From Arsukibacterium sp. MJ3 (GTDB lineage Bacteria > Pseudomonadota > Gammaproteobacteria > Enterobacterales > Alteromonadaceae): a stretch of DNA of 53,178 bases. The DNA lies in contig NZ_LAHP01000023.1 in NCBI RefSeq assembly GCF_000987765.1, forward strand, positions 1 to 53,178, read 5' to 3'. The translations under genes were made by a program, and so were the position numbers. This document shows positions 32,738 through 42,433 of this stretch, piece after piece. Within the stretch, counting starts at the first letter, position 1; every line of letters begins with the position of its first letter. Below the pieces are notes generated by a model. That model was given only the letters and a program-made list of their open reading frames with translations, was not told the origin of the DNA and did not search any database.

Positions 32738-33507
32738 CCGTTTATCCAGTTAGCCTGGCGTTTTTCTAAAAAGGCCTGCACCCCTTCTGCCTGATCTTTA
32801 CTGTCAAACAACCCAACAAACAGCTCGCGTTCCAGCGGTAACGCTGCATTTATATTGCCACTGCGCCCTTGCTGAATCAGTTTTTTACAGGCACTTACTG
32901 CCACCGGGCTTTGCGCAGCAACATTTTCGGCCAACGCCATTGCAGCATCTAGTGCGGTACCGGTGGCGACCACTTCTTCTACCAGATTAATTTGCAGCGC
33001 TTTTTCAGCGTTAATACGCTCGCCGCATAAAATCATGCGCTTGGCCCAGCCTTCGCCTACCAGCCAGGCCAGGTTTTGCGTACCGCCGGCACATGGCAGT
33101 AAGCCAACTTTGGCTTCAGGTAGCGCCATTTGTGCCTGTTGCTCGGCTATGCGAATATCACAGGCTAGTGCCACCTCTAAACCGCCGCCCATAGCATAAC
33201 CGTTAATAGCGGCAATCGACACGCCACGAAAAGCACTTAACGCTTCAAAGGCTTCACCAAAAATACGCGCCATATCACTGGCAACCGCTTTGTCGCCGTT
33301 AGCAAACAGTTTTAAATCGGCACCCGCTGAGAAGAATTTGTTACCTTCGCCGGTAATCACTAACGCATAGATATTTTTGTCGTTGTTCAGACTTTTTATG
33401 GTATCGCGCAACTCGGTTAAGCTGGCATAGGTCCAAGTGTTGGCTGGTGGGTTAGCCATGGTAATAAGCGCTGTATGACCACGCTTTTCTAGTTTTAGTT
33501 GAGTCAT
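32734..33507 (-). CDS. Enoyl-CoA hydratase (methacrylyl-CoA hydratase role)
   Basis: A 257-residue crotonase. The oxyanion-hole segments are FFSAGADLKLF and GYAMGGGLEVALACDIRIA, and both hydratase glutamates are present, in GGGLE and LPEAKVGLLP. The usual IPGAGGTQ reads LPCAGGTQ. Placed between an isobutyryl-CoA dehydrogenase-like gene and the hydroxyisobutyryl-CoA hydrolase, it most likely hydrates methacrylyl-CoA. It overlaps the hydrolase gene by four bases. A 127-bp gap with a hairpin separates it from the dehydrogenase gene upstream. Confidence 0.88.
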   Translation of the reverse strand: MTQLKLEKRGHTALITMANPPANTWTYASLTELRDTIKSLNNDKNIYALVITGEGNKFFSAGADLKLFANGDKAVASDMARIFGEAFEALSAFRGVSIAAINGYAMGGGLEVALACDIRIAEQQAQMALPEAKVGLLPCAGGTQNLAWLVGEGWAKRMILCGERINAEKALQINLVEEVVATGTALDAAMALAENVAAQSPVAVSACKKLIQQGRSGNINAALPLERELFVGLFDSKDQAEGVQAFLEKRQANWING

Positions 33508-33546
33508 TGCAGTCTCCTAATATTGGCAATACTCGTGCGTTGAATG

Positions 33547-33599
33547 AGGTGAATAAGGTTTATTATAAGCCGACCGTTGTGAACAAACCTGTTTCACCT
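33547..33599. repeat. Imperfect hairpin between dehydrogenase and hydratase genes
   Basis: AGGTGAATAAGGTTT (33547-33561) and AAACCTGTTTCACCT (33585-33599) pair at 13 of 15 positions around a 23-base loop. It lies inside the leftward operon and is unrelated to the type A and B repeats. It could attenuate or stabilise the mRNA. Confidence 0.45.
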
Positions 33600-33634
33600 T
33601 TTCGCTTAACCACGAACATTATCCGTTGTCTTGG

Positions 33635-34792
33635 TTACAGAATGTCGCCTGCAGCTTCATCTAGTAAACGCCGGCCAATGATCAGCCGCATAATCTCATT
33701 GGTGCCTTCAAGAATTTGGTGCACCCGCACATCGCGAAAATGCCGCTCCAGCGGATATTCTTTAATGTAACCATAGCCGCCGTGCAACTGCAGTGCCTGG
33801 TCACACACCTGAAAACCAACATCGGTGGCGAAGCGTTTAGCCATGGCACAGTAAGCAGTGGCTTCACTGTCCTGCTGGTCTAATTTAAACGCTGCTAAAC
33901 GCACTAACTGCCGAGCGGCGACCAACTCGGTTGCCATATCAGCCAGTTTAAACTGCAGTGCCTGAAACGCCGCTAATGGCTTGCCAAACTGCTGGCGCTC
34001 TAACATATAATTACGGGCGGTGTTCATCGCCTGTTGAGCAGTGCCAATAGAGCAGGTGGCAATATTAATGCGGCCGCCATCCAGGCCCTTCATCGCAAAA
34101 CCAAATCCTTCACCTTCATTACCCAGCAGGTAATGGGCCGGAATACGCACATCAATAAAGGTAATTAAGCGAGTTGGCTGAGCATTCCAGCCCATTTTCT
34201 CTTCGGCTTTACCGTAAATAACGCCTTCAGCATCCGCTGGCACAATAAAGGCTGAAATACCTTTAGGGCCTGCTTCACCGGTGCGGGCCATCACCACTAA
34301 TACTTCAGTCTCGCCGGCGCCTGAGATAAACATCTTCGAGCCGTTTAACACATACTCGTTGCCCTCTTTTTTAGCACTGGTACGAAGGCCTGCCGCATCG
34401 GAACCTGAGCCAGGCTCGGTTAAACAATAAGACGCCAGTTGTTGACCGGTCGCCAACGGCTCAACCCACTCTTTCTTCGCGGTATCGGTGCCCCAGGTAG
34501 CGATCATCCAGGTGGCCATGTTATGAATAGTTAACATAGCGGTAGTAGCGGTACAGCCCATGGCCAGTTGTTCAAAAATAATTGACGAGTCTAAACGGGA
34601 TAAGCCCATACCGCCGTCTTCCTCTGCAGTATACAGCGAGCAAAAACCCAGCTCACCAGCTTTTTGAATCACGTCTTTTGGAAAGTGATGATCGCGGTCC
34701 CACTGTGCGGCATGTGGCGCCAATTCTTGTTCAGCAAACTGCTTGGCTACATCAACAAAGGCTTGTTGGTCTTCGGTTAAATTGAAATTCAT
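33635..34792 (-). CDS. Acyl-CoA dehydrogenase, isobutyryl-CoA dehydrogenase-like
   Basis: A 385-residue FAD flavoprotein. YCLTEPGSGSDAAGLRT and MFISGAGE bind flavin and substrate, and QLHGGYGYIKEYPLERHFRDVRVHQILEGTNE is the C-terminal signature region, with the catalytic Glu position of short-chain dehydrogenases in ILEGTNEIMR. The valine-arm position and resemblance to ACAD8 support oxidation of isobutyryl-CoA to methacrylyl-CoA, passing electrons to ETF. Specificity for 2-methylbutyryl-CoA is also possible. It follows mmsA across a 193-bp gap with one type B repeat. Confidence 0.9.
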   Translation of the reverse strand: MNFNLTEDQQAFVDVAKQFAEQELAPHAAQWDRDHHFPKDVIQKAGELGFCSLYTAEEDGGMGLSRLDSSIIFEQLAMGCTATTAMLTIHNMATWMIATWGTDTAKKEWVEPLATGQQLASYCLTEPGSGSDAAGLRTSAKKEGNEYVLNGSKMFISGAGETEVLVVMARTGEAGPKGISAFIVPADAEGVIYGKAEEKMGWNAQPTRLITFIDVRIPAHYLLGNEGEGFGFAMKGLDGGRINIATCSIGTAQQAMNTARNYMLERQQFGKPLAAFQALQFKLADMATELVAARQLVRLAAFKLDQQDSEATAYCAMAKRFATDVGFQVCDQALQLHGGYGYIKEYPLERHFRDVRVHQILEGTNEIMRLIIGRRLLDEAAGDIL

Positions 34793-34861
34793 TAATACAC
34801 CTTTCAGGTTGAGGTATTTTCACACCTGCACTTTTACTAAATGGCATTTACAGCGGGCTTA

Positions 34862-34958
34862 GTGGCACACTTTACACGCCGACACGCTATAAACCATCCA
34901 TGGAGCTCGGTTCCGGCCATCCATGGCCTGCAACGGTCGGCTAAGTAAAGTCTGCCAC
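34862..34958 (+). repeat. Hairpin repeat type B, copy 2
   Basis: Outer arms GTGGCA (34862-34867) and TGCCAC (34953-34958), then ACTTTAC/GTAAAGT and GCCGAC/GTCGGC, pair on either side of the core. The core shares GACACGC, CCATCCATGGAGCTCG, TTCCGGCCATCCATGGCC and CAACGGTC with copy 1, while the outer arms differ from those of copy 1 yet still pair. Confidence 0.75.
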
Positions 34959-34985
34959 GCCGCTTTATTCTCTAAGGCTCTGAGT

Positions 34986-36482
34986 TTAGCGCAAGTTAAT
35001 CGACATATTTGGGCCAGATACCGCAATATCGTCATCAAACCAGCGCGCGGTAATGGTTTTGGTTTCAGTATAAAACCGCACCGCCTGCTTACCATAAGCA
35101 TGCTGATCGCCATAAAACGAGCCTTTCCAACCGGTAAACGAGAAAAACGGCAGTGGTACCGGAATAGGAATGTTAATGCCCACCTGGCCTACTTCCACTT
35201 CATGCTGATACTTACGCGCAGCAGCACCACTGGCAGTAAAGATAGAGGTACCATTACCGTATGGGCTATCGTTCACTACTTTTAATGCTGCGGCTAGCGA
35301 GTCAACATGCATGGTAGTGAGTACCGGGCCGAAAATTTCTTGCTTATAAATTTCCATATCAGTAGTAACATCGGAAAATACGGTTGGGCCTACCCAATTA
35401 CCGTTCGGGTAACCTTCTACTTTGCAATCTGAGCCATCCAGTACACAGGTAGCACCTTCTTTTTTGCCTTGTTCAATTAGCGATAACACACGGGCACGGG
35501 CCTGCGGGCTAATTTGCGGACCATAAGCCGCGTTCGGATCGGTGTACACGCCCGGGCGTACTTTACCAATGGCAGCAGCCACCTCCGGGATCCACTCTGC
35601 GGCAGCACCCACAAACACCGCTACCGAAATAGCCATACAACGTTGGCCAGCAGCGCCTACTGATGCACCCACTAAAGCATTAACCACTTGTTGCCGGTTA
35701 GCATCAGGCATAATTACCATATGGTTTTTGGCACCGGCAAAAGCCTGTACACGTTTCAGGTTGTCGGTGCCGGTCTTATAAATATACTGGCCAACATTAA
35801 CCGAACCAACAAAGGAAATAGCTTTAATGTCCGGGTGGTGCAAAATGGCATCTACCTGCTCTTTCGCCCCGTGTACCACTTGCAACACACCTTTTGGTGC
35901 GCCGGCTTTGACAAACAGCTCAGCAATTTTATTTACCGTCATTGGGTCTTGCTCAGACGGTTTTAAAATAAACGTATTACCGCAGGCAATGGCCATGGGG
36001 AACATCCACAGTGGGATCATGGCCGGGAAGTTAAACGGGGTAATACCCGCACACACGCCAAGTGGTTGAATATAACTGTAGGTGTCGATGCTGCGTGCGA
36101 CGTTTTCTACCGTTTCGCCCATCATTAATGACGGAATGTTGGCCGCTTGTTCTACTACTTCAATACCGCGCCACACGTCGCCTTTGGCATCTTCTACCGT
36201 TTTACCTAATTCCTGACAAATAATGTCGGCAATTTCACCCTGGTGCTCTTTTAATAAATGGGCAAAGCGCATCATTAAACGCGCCCGCTCTGAAACCGGC
36301 ACTTCTTTCCAGGTTAAAAAAGCGGCTTTAGCCGATTCAACTGCACGGGTCATTTCCTCCGGGGTAGCGCAAGGTACCTGGGCGATAATTTCCTGCGTAG
36401 CCGGATTAGTGACAGGAATCAGTTTGTCACTGGTAGAGGTGACGAACTCGCCGTCGATAAAATGTTTAACCTGATGTGTCAT
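34986..36482 (-). CDS. mmsA: Methylmalonate-semialdehyde dehydrogenase (CoA-acylating)
   Basis: A 498-residue aldehyde dehydrogenase that converts methylmalonate semialdehyde to propionyl-CoA with NAD and Co[18 protein letters not shown] is the substrate/cofactor block diagnostic of Mms[13 protein letters not shown] the NAD loop, and Cys282 in [10 protein letters not shown] the nucleophile. The C-terminal [18 protein letters not shown] is also MmsA-specific. GGGAG stands eight bases before the ATG. It is the first gene of the leftward valine block after the thiolase, with a 145-bp gap to that gene. Confidence 0.95.
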   Translation of the reverse strand: MTHQVKHFIDGEFVTSTSDKLIPVTNPATQEIIAQVPCATPEEMTRAVESAKAAFLTWKEVPVSERARLMMRFAHLLKEHQGEIADIICQELGKTVEDAKGDVWRGIEVVEQAANIPSLMMGETVENVARSIDTYSYIQPLGVCAGITPFNFPAMIPLWMFPMAIACGNTFILKPSEQDPMTVNKIAELFVKAGAPKGVLQVVHGAKEQVDAILHHPDIKAISFVGSVNVGQYIYKTGTDNLKRVQAFAGAKNHMVIMPDANRQQVVNALVGASVGAAGQRCMAISVAVFVGAAAEWIPEVAAAIGKVRPGVYTDPNAAYGPQISPQARARVLSLIEQGKKEGATCVLDGSDCKVEGYPNGNWVGPTVFSDVTTDMEIYKQEIFGPVLTTMHVDSLAAALKVVNDSPYGNGTSIFTASGAAARKYQHEVEVGQVGINIPIPVPLPFFSFTGWKGSFYGDQHAYGKQAVRFYTETKTITARWFDDDIAVSGPNMSINLR

Positions 36483-36627
36483 AGTGCTTCTCCCGGTTGT
36501 TTGGGTTTTGCCGTCGGCTTTATTAGAATTTAAAACACGCTATTTGCGCCGCGGCTTGAGATTATCTTTCATGCTAAAGTAGGGTTTGGTGCAAAGAAAT
36601 CGGTTGCGATACCCTTTCTGAAAATCG

Positions 36628-37833
36628 TTATAAAACTTCAACTGCTAAGGCAACGGCTTCACCGCCACCAATACACAGTGACGCTATACCTTTAGTCAGG
36701 CCGCGCTGGCGCAGCGCATAAATCAGGGTAACTAAAATACGAGCGCCTGAAGCACCAATTGGGTGGCCCAGCGCACAAGCACCGCCGTTCACGTTTACTT
36801 TGGCGGCATCTAAACCTAATTCGTTAATGGCTAACATGGTGACCATGGCAAAGGCTTCGTTAATTTCCCATAAGTCTACCTGCTGTTTATCCCAGCCGGC
36901 TTTTTGCAGTACTTTTTGAATAGCGCCCACCGGAGCCACGGTAAACAAGGCTGGTTCCATTGAATTGGTAGCGTGGGCAACAATACGTATGAGAGGTGTT
37001 AAGCCCTGTGCTTTGGCATCGCTTTCTCGCATTAATACTAAAGCGGCTGCTCCGTCAGAAATAGAACTGGAATTCGCGGCGGTAATGGTACCGTCTTTGG
37101 CGAAGGCTGGCCGTAAGCTGGGTATTTTGTCTAATTTTGCCTGGCCTGGTTGCTCATCAATGTTAAAGGTCATTTCACCTTTTCGGGTCTGAAATGTTAC
37201 CGGGGTAATTTCAGCTGCAAAATCGCCATTGGCAATAGCATGCTGTGCCCGGGTGGTCGACTGCACGGCAAAGGCGTCCATTTGCTCACGGGTTATGCCT
37301 TTTTCATCGGCGGTATCCTGCGCAAAGCAACCCATCGCTTTACCATCGTAGGCATTTTCCAGGCCATCCAGCATCATATGATCTTTAATTTCGCCATGGC
37401 CCATCCGGTAACCGGCGCGGGCTTTTGGCAGCAAGTAGGGTGCATTAGACATAGACTCCATACCCCCGGCTACCACTACATCGGCACTACCGGCTTTAAG
37501 TAAGTCACTGGCTAACATCACGGCTTTTAAACCCGAACCACACACTTTATTAATAGTGGTAGCACCGGCACTTAATGGTAAACCCGCTTTTAAGGTAGCT
37601 TGTCGCGCAGGGGCCTGGCCTAAACCCGCTGGCAGCACGTTGCCCATAATCACTTCACTTACCTTATCGCCGCTAATACCGGCTTGCTCTAATGCCGCTT
37701 TAATGGCAGTTGCGCCCAGCACTGTAGCGTCTACCTCGGTTAAGCCGCCCATAAAGCCGCCCATAGCGGTGCGCTTAGCAGCAACAATTACAATAGCGTG
37801 TTGTTTATTATGTTCTGTATTGTCCAATGCCAT
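36628..37833 (-). CDS. Acetyl-CoA C-acetyltransferase (thiolase)
   Basis: A 401-residue thiolase. Cys98 in INKVCGSGLKAVM is the acylated cysteine, NGGACALGHPIGASGARI carries the catalytic His, and the C-terminal ASLCIGGGEAV has the second Cys. It cleaves acetoacetyl-CoA or 2-methylacetoacetyl-CoA, so it finishes leucine (via the CoA transferase encoded at 45.6-47 kb) and isoleucine breakdown. It is the first leftward gene, divergent from liuR, with a probable LiuR-type operator about 55-75 bp upstream. Confidence 0.93.
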   Translation of the reverse strand: MALDNTEHNKQHAIVIVAAKRTAMGGFMGGLTEVDATVLGATAIKAALEQAGISGDKVSEVIMGNVLPAGLGQAPARQATLKAGLPLSAGATTINKVCGSGLKAVMLASDLLKAGSADVVVAGGMESMSNAPYLLPKARAGYRMGHGEIKDHMMLDGLENAYDGKAMGCFAQDTADEKGITREQMDAFAVQSTTRAQHAIANGDFAAEITPVTFQTRKGEMTFNIDEQPGQAKLDKIPSLRPAFAKDGTITAANSSSISDGAAALVLMRESDAKAQGLTPLIRIVAHATNSMEPALFTVAPVGAIQKVLQKAGWDKQQVDLWEINEAFAMVTMLAINELGLDAAKVNVNGGACALGHPIGASGARILVTLIYALRQRGLTKGIASLCIGGGEAVALAVEVL

Positions 37834-37886
37834 TTTACTCTCCTGATAAGGTTGGCCGGAAAAGATGCCAAAGAGCCTACACCAAA

Positions 37887-37908
37887 TTTACGTTTACGCC
37901 AACGTCAA
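37887..37908 (-). promoter_or_regulatory. Probable LiuR operator of the thiolase gene
   Basis: On the minus strand TTGACGTTGGCGTAAACG and TAAA form a degenerate repeat of the TTTACGT half-site seen in the liuR promoter. TTGACG resembles a -35 box; a good -10 box is not evident. Confidence 0.5.
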
Positions 37909-38054
37909 CCATCTAACACTATGGTAGTGGCAGCGAATTATAGTTCTGTAAATGGTTCAATAAACTGTACACCTTACCCCATAAAATTTGGCATTTTTGC
38001 TTTACAAAGCCAATCAAATTAACCCTTAGTACATTTTTTACGCTAGCACCCAGC

Positions 38055-38083
38055 TTTACCTTTACGTAAACTTCACTTATAGT
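38055..38083 (+). promoter_or_regulatory. liuR promoter with operator in the spacer
   Basis: TTTACC (38055-38060) and TATAGT (38078-38083) are 17 bases apart and could be the -35 and -10 boxes. The perfect palindrome TTTACGTAAA (38061-38070) fills the spacer, as expected for a MerR-type regulator. The placement rules out translation from the TTG at 38083. Confidence 0.6.
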
Positions 38084-38109
38084 TGATGGCGTTTTTCGGG
38101 AAGGCAGTT

Positions 38110-38514
38110 ATGACAGAAAAAGAAGAAAAAACCTACAGTATCAGCGAACTGGCAAAAGAGTTCGACATTACTACCCGCAGCATTCGTTTTTACGAAGATC
38201 AGCGGCTGCTTGCCCCACTACGCAGTGGCCAAACCCGTATTTACAGTAAACGCGATCGGGTGCGCCTAAAGCTTATTTTGCGCGGCAAACGACTGGGGTT
38301 TAGCCTTGCTGAAACCGGCCAGTTGTTCGAACTGTACGACGCTGATAAAAGCAGCGTAACCCAATTAAGTACCATGTTGAAATTGATAGAGCAGAAAAAA
38401 ATCGAACTGCATCAGCAAATGGACGACATCAAAGTCGTGTTAATGGAACTGGTAACAGTAGAAAAACGTTGCCGCGATACCTTAGCCGACGCCAAACAAT
38501 CAAAAACTGCTTAG
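38110..38514 (+). CDS. liuR: MerR-family regulator of branched-chain catabolism
   Basis: A 134-residue MerR-type regulator. YSISELAKEFDITTRSIRFYEDQRLL is the winged helix-turn-helix with the family's RFYE turn, and a C-terminal coiled coil (about 85-120) forms the dimer. No metal-binding cysteine pair is present, as expected for LiuR, which is known from gammaproteobacterial regulon studies to control leucine/valine/isoleucine genes. The ATG at 38110 is chosen because GGAAGG lies six bases upstream and the -10 box overlaps the earlier in-frame TTG. It starts the rightward liu operon, 33 bp before liuA, and is likely autoregulated. Confidence 0.93.
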   Translation: MTEKEEKTYSISELAKEFDITTRSIRFYEDQRLLAPLRSGQTRIYSKRDRVRLKLILRGKRLGFSLAETGQLFELYDADKSSVTQLSTMLKLIEQKKIELHQQMDDIKVVLMELVTVEKRCRDTLADAKQSKTA

Positions 38515-38547
38515 CCAGTTTTAGCATACAGCAAACGGGGATTTACC

Positions 38548-39717
38548 ATGATAAGCACTTATAAAGGCCTTAACTTTGATTTAGGCGAAACCGTCGATAT
38601 GATCCGCGAACAGGTTAATGCCTTTGCCCGCGAAGCAATAGCACCACGCGCTGAGCATATTGATCAGGTTAACGAATTTCCAAATGAGTTATGGCGCAAG
38701 TTTGGTGATTTAGGCCTGCTGGGTATTACCGTTGATGAAAAATACGGCGGCTCTGGCATGGGGTATTTAGAGCACGTGGTGGCATTGGAAGAAATCAGCC
38801 GCGCCTCTGCTTCGGTTGGTTTATCGTATGGCGCGCACTCAAATCTTTGTGTCAACCAAATTTTCCGCAACGGTACTGAAGCCCAAAAAGTGAAGTACCT
38901 GCCTAAACTTTGTTCAGGTGAGCATATTGGCGCCTTGGCAATGAGCGAGCCTAACGCCGGCTCTGACGTGGTGAGCATGAAGCTGCGCGCGGAGAAAAAA
39001 GGCGATATGTACATTTTAAATGGCAATAAAATGTGGATCACCAACGGCCCGGATGCCCATACCTATGTCATTTATGCCAAAACGGATATCAATGCCGGCA
39101 GTAAAGGCATAACAGCGTTTATTGTAGAGCGTGGTACCAAAGGTTTTAGCACCGCACAAAAGCTTGATAAACTGGGCATGCGCGGCTCTAACACCTGTGA
39201 GCTGGTGTTTGCAGACTGCGAAGTACCTGCCGAAAACGTACTGGGTCAAATAGGCGGCGGTGTAAAAGTACTAATGAGTGGCCTAGACTACGAGCGAGTA
39301 GTATTAGCGGCCGGCCCGTTGGGCATAATGCAAGCCTGTATGGACGTGGTAATACCTTATATTCACGACCGTAAACAATTTGGCCAATCTATTGGCGAAT
39401 TCCAGCTGGTGCAGGGCAAACTTGCCGACATGTACACCCAAATGAATGCCGCTAAATCTTATGTGTATACCGTTGCAAAAGCCTGCGACCGCGGTGAAGC
39501 CACCCGCAAAGATGCCGCGGCGGTTATTTTATACTCAGCCGAACTTGCCACTAAAATGGCACTGGATGCCATTCAGTTATTAGGCGGCAATGGCTACATT
39601 AACGAGTACCCTACTGGTCGTTTATTACGTGATGCCAAGTTATATGAAATTGGCGCCGGCACCTCAGAAATACGCCGGATGTTGATTGGCCGCGAGTTGT
39701 TTACCGAGTCAAACTGA
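38548..39717 (+). CDS. liuA: Isovaleryl-CoA dehydrogenase
   Basis: A 389-residue acyl-CoA dehydrogenase oxidising isovaleryl-CoA to 3-methylcrotonyl-CoA in leucine breakdown. [16 protein letters not shown] and MWITNGPDA bind flavin and substrate. The catalytic base is Glu249 in [11 protein letters not shown], on helix G, where isovaleryl-CoA dehydrogenases carry it, unlike short-chain dehydrogenases that use a C-terminal Glu. [21 protein letters not shown] is the C-terminal block. It leads directly into liuB with a one-base gap. Confidence 0.96.
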   Translation: MISTYKGLNFDLGETVDMIREQVNAFAREAIAPRAEHIDQVNEFPNELWRKFGDLGLLGITVDEKYGGSGMGYLEHVVALEEISRASASVGLSYGAHSNLCVNQIFRNGTEAQKVKYLPKLCSGEHIGALAMSEPNAGSDVVSMKLRAEKKGDMYILNGNKMWITNGPDAHTYVIYAKTDINAGSKGITAFIVERGTKGFSTAQKLDKLGMRGSNTCELVFADCEVPAENVLGQIGGGVKVLMSGLDYERVVLAAGPLGIMQACMDVVIPYIHDRKQFGQSIGEFQLVQGKLADMYTQMNAAKSYVYTVAKACDRGEATRKDAAAVILYSAELATKMALDAIQLLGGNGYINEYPTGRLLRDAKLYEIGAGTSEIRRMLIGRELFTESN

Positions 39718-39718
39718 T

Positions 39719-41326
39719 ATGACGAAAATTAGCAGCAAAATTAACCCTCGCACGGAGGAGTTTCAGAAAAACGCCAGCGCTATGCAGGCCGTGGTCGACG
39801 ATCTGAATAGCAAGGTTCAGCAAATCAAACTCGGCGGCGGCGAAGCCTTAATTGCCCGCCATACCGCTCGCGGTAAGCTGTTTGTTCGCGATCGCATTCA
39901 AAAACTGTTAGACCCAGGCTCACCATTTTTAGAAGTAGCCCAGTTTGCCGGTTGGGAATGCTACGACGATTATGTGCCAAGCGCAGGGGTAGTTGCTGGT
40001 ATTGGCCGGGTTAGCGGTATTGAGTGCATGATAGTCGCCAACGATGCCACGGTAAAAGGTGGCACCTATTATCCGCTTACCGTTAAAAAACATTTACGGG
40101 CGCAAGAAATAGCTGAACGCTGTCACCTGCCCTGCATTTATTTAGTAGATTCTGGCGGTGCTAACCTGCCCCGCCAGGACGATGTTTTCCCCGATAAGCT
40201 GCACTTTGGGCGTATTTTCTTTAATCAGGCGAATATGTCCGCTAAAGGCATACCCCAAATTGCAGTAGTAATGGGTTTGTGTACTGCTGGCGGTGCCTAT
40301 GTGCCAGCGATGGCCGATGAAAGCATTATTGTTAAAAACCAAGGCACTATTTTTTTAGCCGGCCCGCCGCTGGTTAAAGCGGCTACCGGAGAAGAAGTTA
40401 CCGCCGAGGAGCTGGGCGGTGCTGACGTGCACTGTAAAATTTCTGGGGTGGCAGATCATTATGCATTAAACGACGAGCATGCGTTGCAACTGGCCCGAAA
40501 TGCCGTATCCCGCTTAAACCGCCCTGCAGCTCACGCCATGGATATAAAAACGCCTGAAGAGCCGCTTTTTGACAGCCAAGAGCTGTATGGCATTGTTGGC
40601 ACCGACTTACGCAAGCCGTTCGATGTTAAAGAAGTAATTGCCCGCATTGTTGATGGCTCAGATTTTGATGAGTTTAAGCAATACTATGGCGCCACATTGG
40701 TCTGTGGTTTTGCCCGCATTTTTGGCTATCCGGTGGGTATTGTGGCCAATAACGGCATATTGTTCTCTGAATCGGCACAAAAAGGCGCGCACTTTATTGA
40801 ACTGTGCGCCCAGCGAAAAATTCCGCTGTTGTTCCTGCAAAATATTACCGGTTTTATGGTCGGTAAAAAGTATGAAGCTGAAGGTATTGCCAAACACGGT
40901 GCCAAAATGGTGATGGCAGTTAGTTGTGCCAAAGTGCCGAAATTTACCGTGTTAATTGGTGGCAGCTATGGCGCAGGTAACTACGGTATGTGTGGCCGTG
41001 CCTTCGACCCCACCATGATGTGGATGTGGCCCAATGCCCGCATTTCGGTGATGGGTGGTGAGCAAGCCGCCGGCGTTATGGCGCAGGTCACCAAAGACGG
41101 TTTAGCCCGTAAAGGCGAAACGCTGTCAAGCGATGCTGAAAAAGCACTTAAACAACCCATTATTGAGCAGTACGAAAAACAAGGGCACCCTTATTATGCC
41201 AGTGGCCGCTTGTGGGATGACGGCATTATTGATCCGGCGCAAACCCGTATGACCGTTGGCCTGGCGTTAGCCGCCGCACTGAATGCGCCGATTGAAGAGA
41301 CTAAATTTGGTGTGTTTCGGATGTAG
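39719..41326 (+). CDS. liuB: Methylcrotonyl-CoA carboxylase, carboxyltransferase (beta) subunit
   Basis: A 535-residue carboxyltransferase that moves CO2 from biotin on LiuD to 3-methylcrotonyl-CoA. The N-terminal CoA half has [17 protein letters not shown] and [16 protein letters not shown]; the C-terminal half has [36 protein letters not shown] and [13 protein letters not shown], all family hallmarks. The ATG at 39719 follows the liuA stop by one base; an in-frame TTG inside liuA is ignored. The 286-bp gap after it contains a type A hairpin repeat, separating it from liuC. Confidence 0.96.
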   Translation: MTKISSKINPRTEEFQKNASAMQAVVDDLNSKVQQIKLGGGEALIARHTARGKLFVRDRIQKLLDPGSPFLEVAQFAGWECYDDYVPSAGVVAGIGRVSGIECMIVANDATVKGGTYYPLTVKKHLRAQEIAERCHLPCIYLVDSGGANLPRQDDVFPDKLHFGRIFFNQANMSAKGIPQIAVVMGLCTAGGAYVPAMADESIIVKNQGTIFLAGPPLVKAATGEEVTAEELGGADVHCKISGVADHYALNDEHALQLARNAVSRLNRPAAHAMDIKTPEEPLFDSQELYGIVGTDLRKPFDVKEVIARIVDGSDFDEFKQYYGATLVCGFARIFGYPVGIVANNGILFSESAQKGAHFIELCAQRKIPLLFLQNITGFMVGKKYEAEGIAKHGAKMVMAVSCAKVPKFTVLIGGSYGAGNYGMCGRAFDPTMMWMWPNARISVMGGEQAAGVMAQVTKDGLARKGETLSSDAEKALKQPIIEQYEKQGHPYYASGRLWDDGIIDPAQTRMTVGLALAAALNAPIEETKFGVFRM

Positions 41327-41428
41327 ATAGTTGTGAGGGGTGCTCGGAGCTTATGTAATTATCGAAGACGCCATCACTCCTTGCATTTTTTCTGCGACAC
41401 GCTTGCTGGATCAGCTATAGAGGTAAGT

Positions 41429-41520
41429 GCACAGTACATTTAGCCAGAACCGTGTTTATCATGGATGAAAAACAGGAGCCCCCATGGAAGGGTTTACGGC
41501 GTGTTCTGGCAAAGTTGTGC
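41429..41520 (+). repeat. Hairpin repeat type A, copy 2
   Basis: Outer arms GCAC...GTGC with GCCAGAAC and GTTCTGGC pair. The core CGTGTTTATCATGGATGAAA and ACAGGAGCC, ending TTACGGCGTG, matches copy 1. A truncated type B left arm (TTTTTCTGCGACACGC, about 41388-41403) stands just before it. Confidence 0.75.
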
Positions 41521-41612
41521 GGCGCGCTTGCCGATTTAGAAACGCACATATTTAGCAACCGCCATGTCAGAGAAATAGTGTTTCAAGTTGCATTACTACT
41601 TTCGGAGATAAA

Positions 41613-42431
41613 ATGAACCAGGTTTACACACAAGTAAGTATCGACCAGCGTGGCGTGGCCAGCCTGGTACTAAACCGGCCAGACGTTCATAACGCCTTTG
41701 ACGACCTGATGATTGCCGAGCTTATTGCCGTACTTAACCAGCTGGCAACAGACGACAATGTGCGGCTGTTACTGTTAAAAGCTACTGGTAAAAACTTCTC
41801 TGCCGGCGCCGATTTAAACTGGATGCGCTCGATGGCCGAAAAAGACTATTCGCAAAACGTAAACGATGCCAACGAGCTGGCATTACTGATGCACACGTTA
41901 GATAAATTTCCTAAACCAACCATTGCGATGGTGCAAGGTGCCGCTTTTGGCGGTGCAGTTGGCCTGGTGGCGTGTTGCGACATGGCCATTGCCAGTGATA
42001 ACGCCAGTTTTTGTTTAAGCGAAGTAAAAATTGGTTTAATTCCAGCCGTTATAAGCCCTTATGTAATGCGTGCTATGGGCGAGCGGCAAAGCCGGCGCTA
42101 TTTTTTAAGTGCCGAGCGCTTTAGTGCCGATACCGCCAAACAACTGGGCTTGTTGCACGAAGTCGTTACTGCAAATGCATTGCAAGATAGTGCTGAAGGG
42201 CTGATTAGCAGCTTGCTGCAAAATAGCCCAGCAGCGATGAGTGCCGCAAAAACCCTGATCCATAATATATATAACCGCAAAATCAGTAACAATGTGGTAG
42301 CACATACTACCCAGGCTATTGCTGAAATTCGCGTGTCGGCAGAAGGCCAGGAGGGCTTGGGTGCTTTTCTTGAAAAACGCCGCCCCAACTGGTTACCAGC
42401 ACAAGCAAACGCCAAGCTAAAGGACGAATAA
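41613..42431 (+). CDS. liuC: Methylglutaconyl-CoA hydratase
   Basis: A 272-residue crotonase converting 3-methylglutaconyl-CoA to HMG-CoA. FSAGADLNWMRSMA and GAAFGGAVGLVACCDMAIA are the oxyanion-hole segments. LSEVKIGLIPAVISPYV with AVISPYV, instead of GGTQ, is diagnostic of LiuC/AUH-type enzymes. An ATG with GGAGATAA upstream starts it. It is followed after two bases by liuD. Confidence 0.93.
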   Translation: MNQVYTQVSIDQRGVASLVLNRPDVHNAFDDLMIAELIAVLNQLATDDNVRLLLLKATGKNFSAGADLNWMRSMAEKDYSQNVNDANELALLMHTLDKFPKPTIAMVQGAAFGGAVGLVACCDMAIASDNASFCLSEVKIGLIPAVISPYVMRAMGERQSRRYFLSAERFSADTAKQLGLLHEVVTANALQDSAEGLISSLLQNSPAAMSAAKTLIHNIYNRKISNNVVAHTTQAIAEIRVSAEGQEGLGAFLEKRRPNWLPAQANAKLKDE

Positions 42432-42433
42432 GC

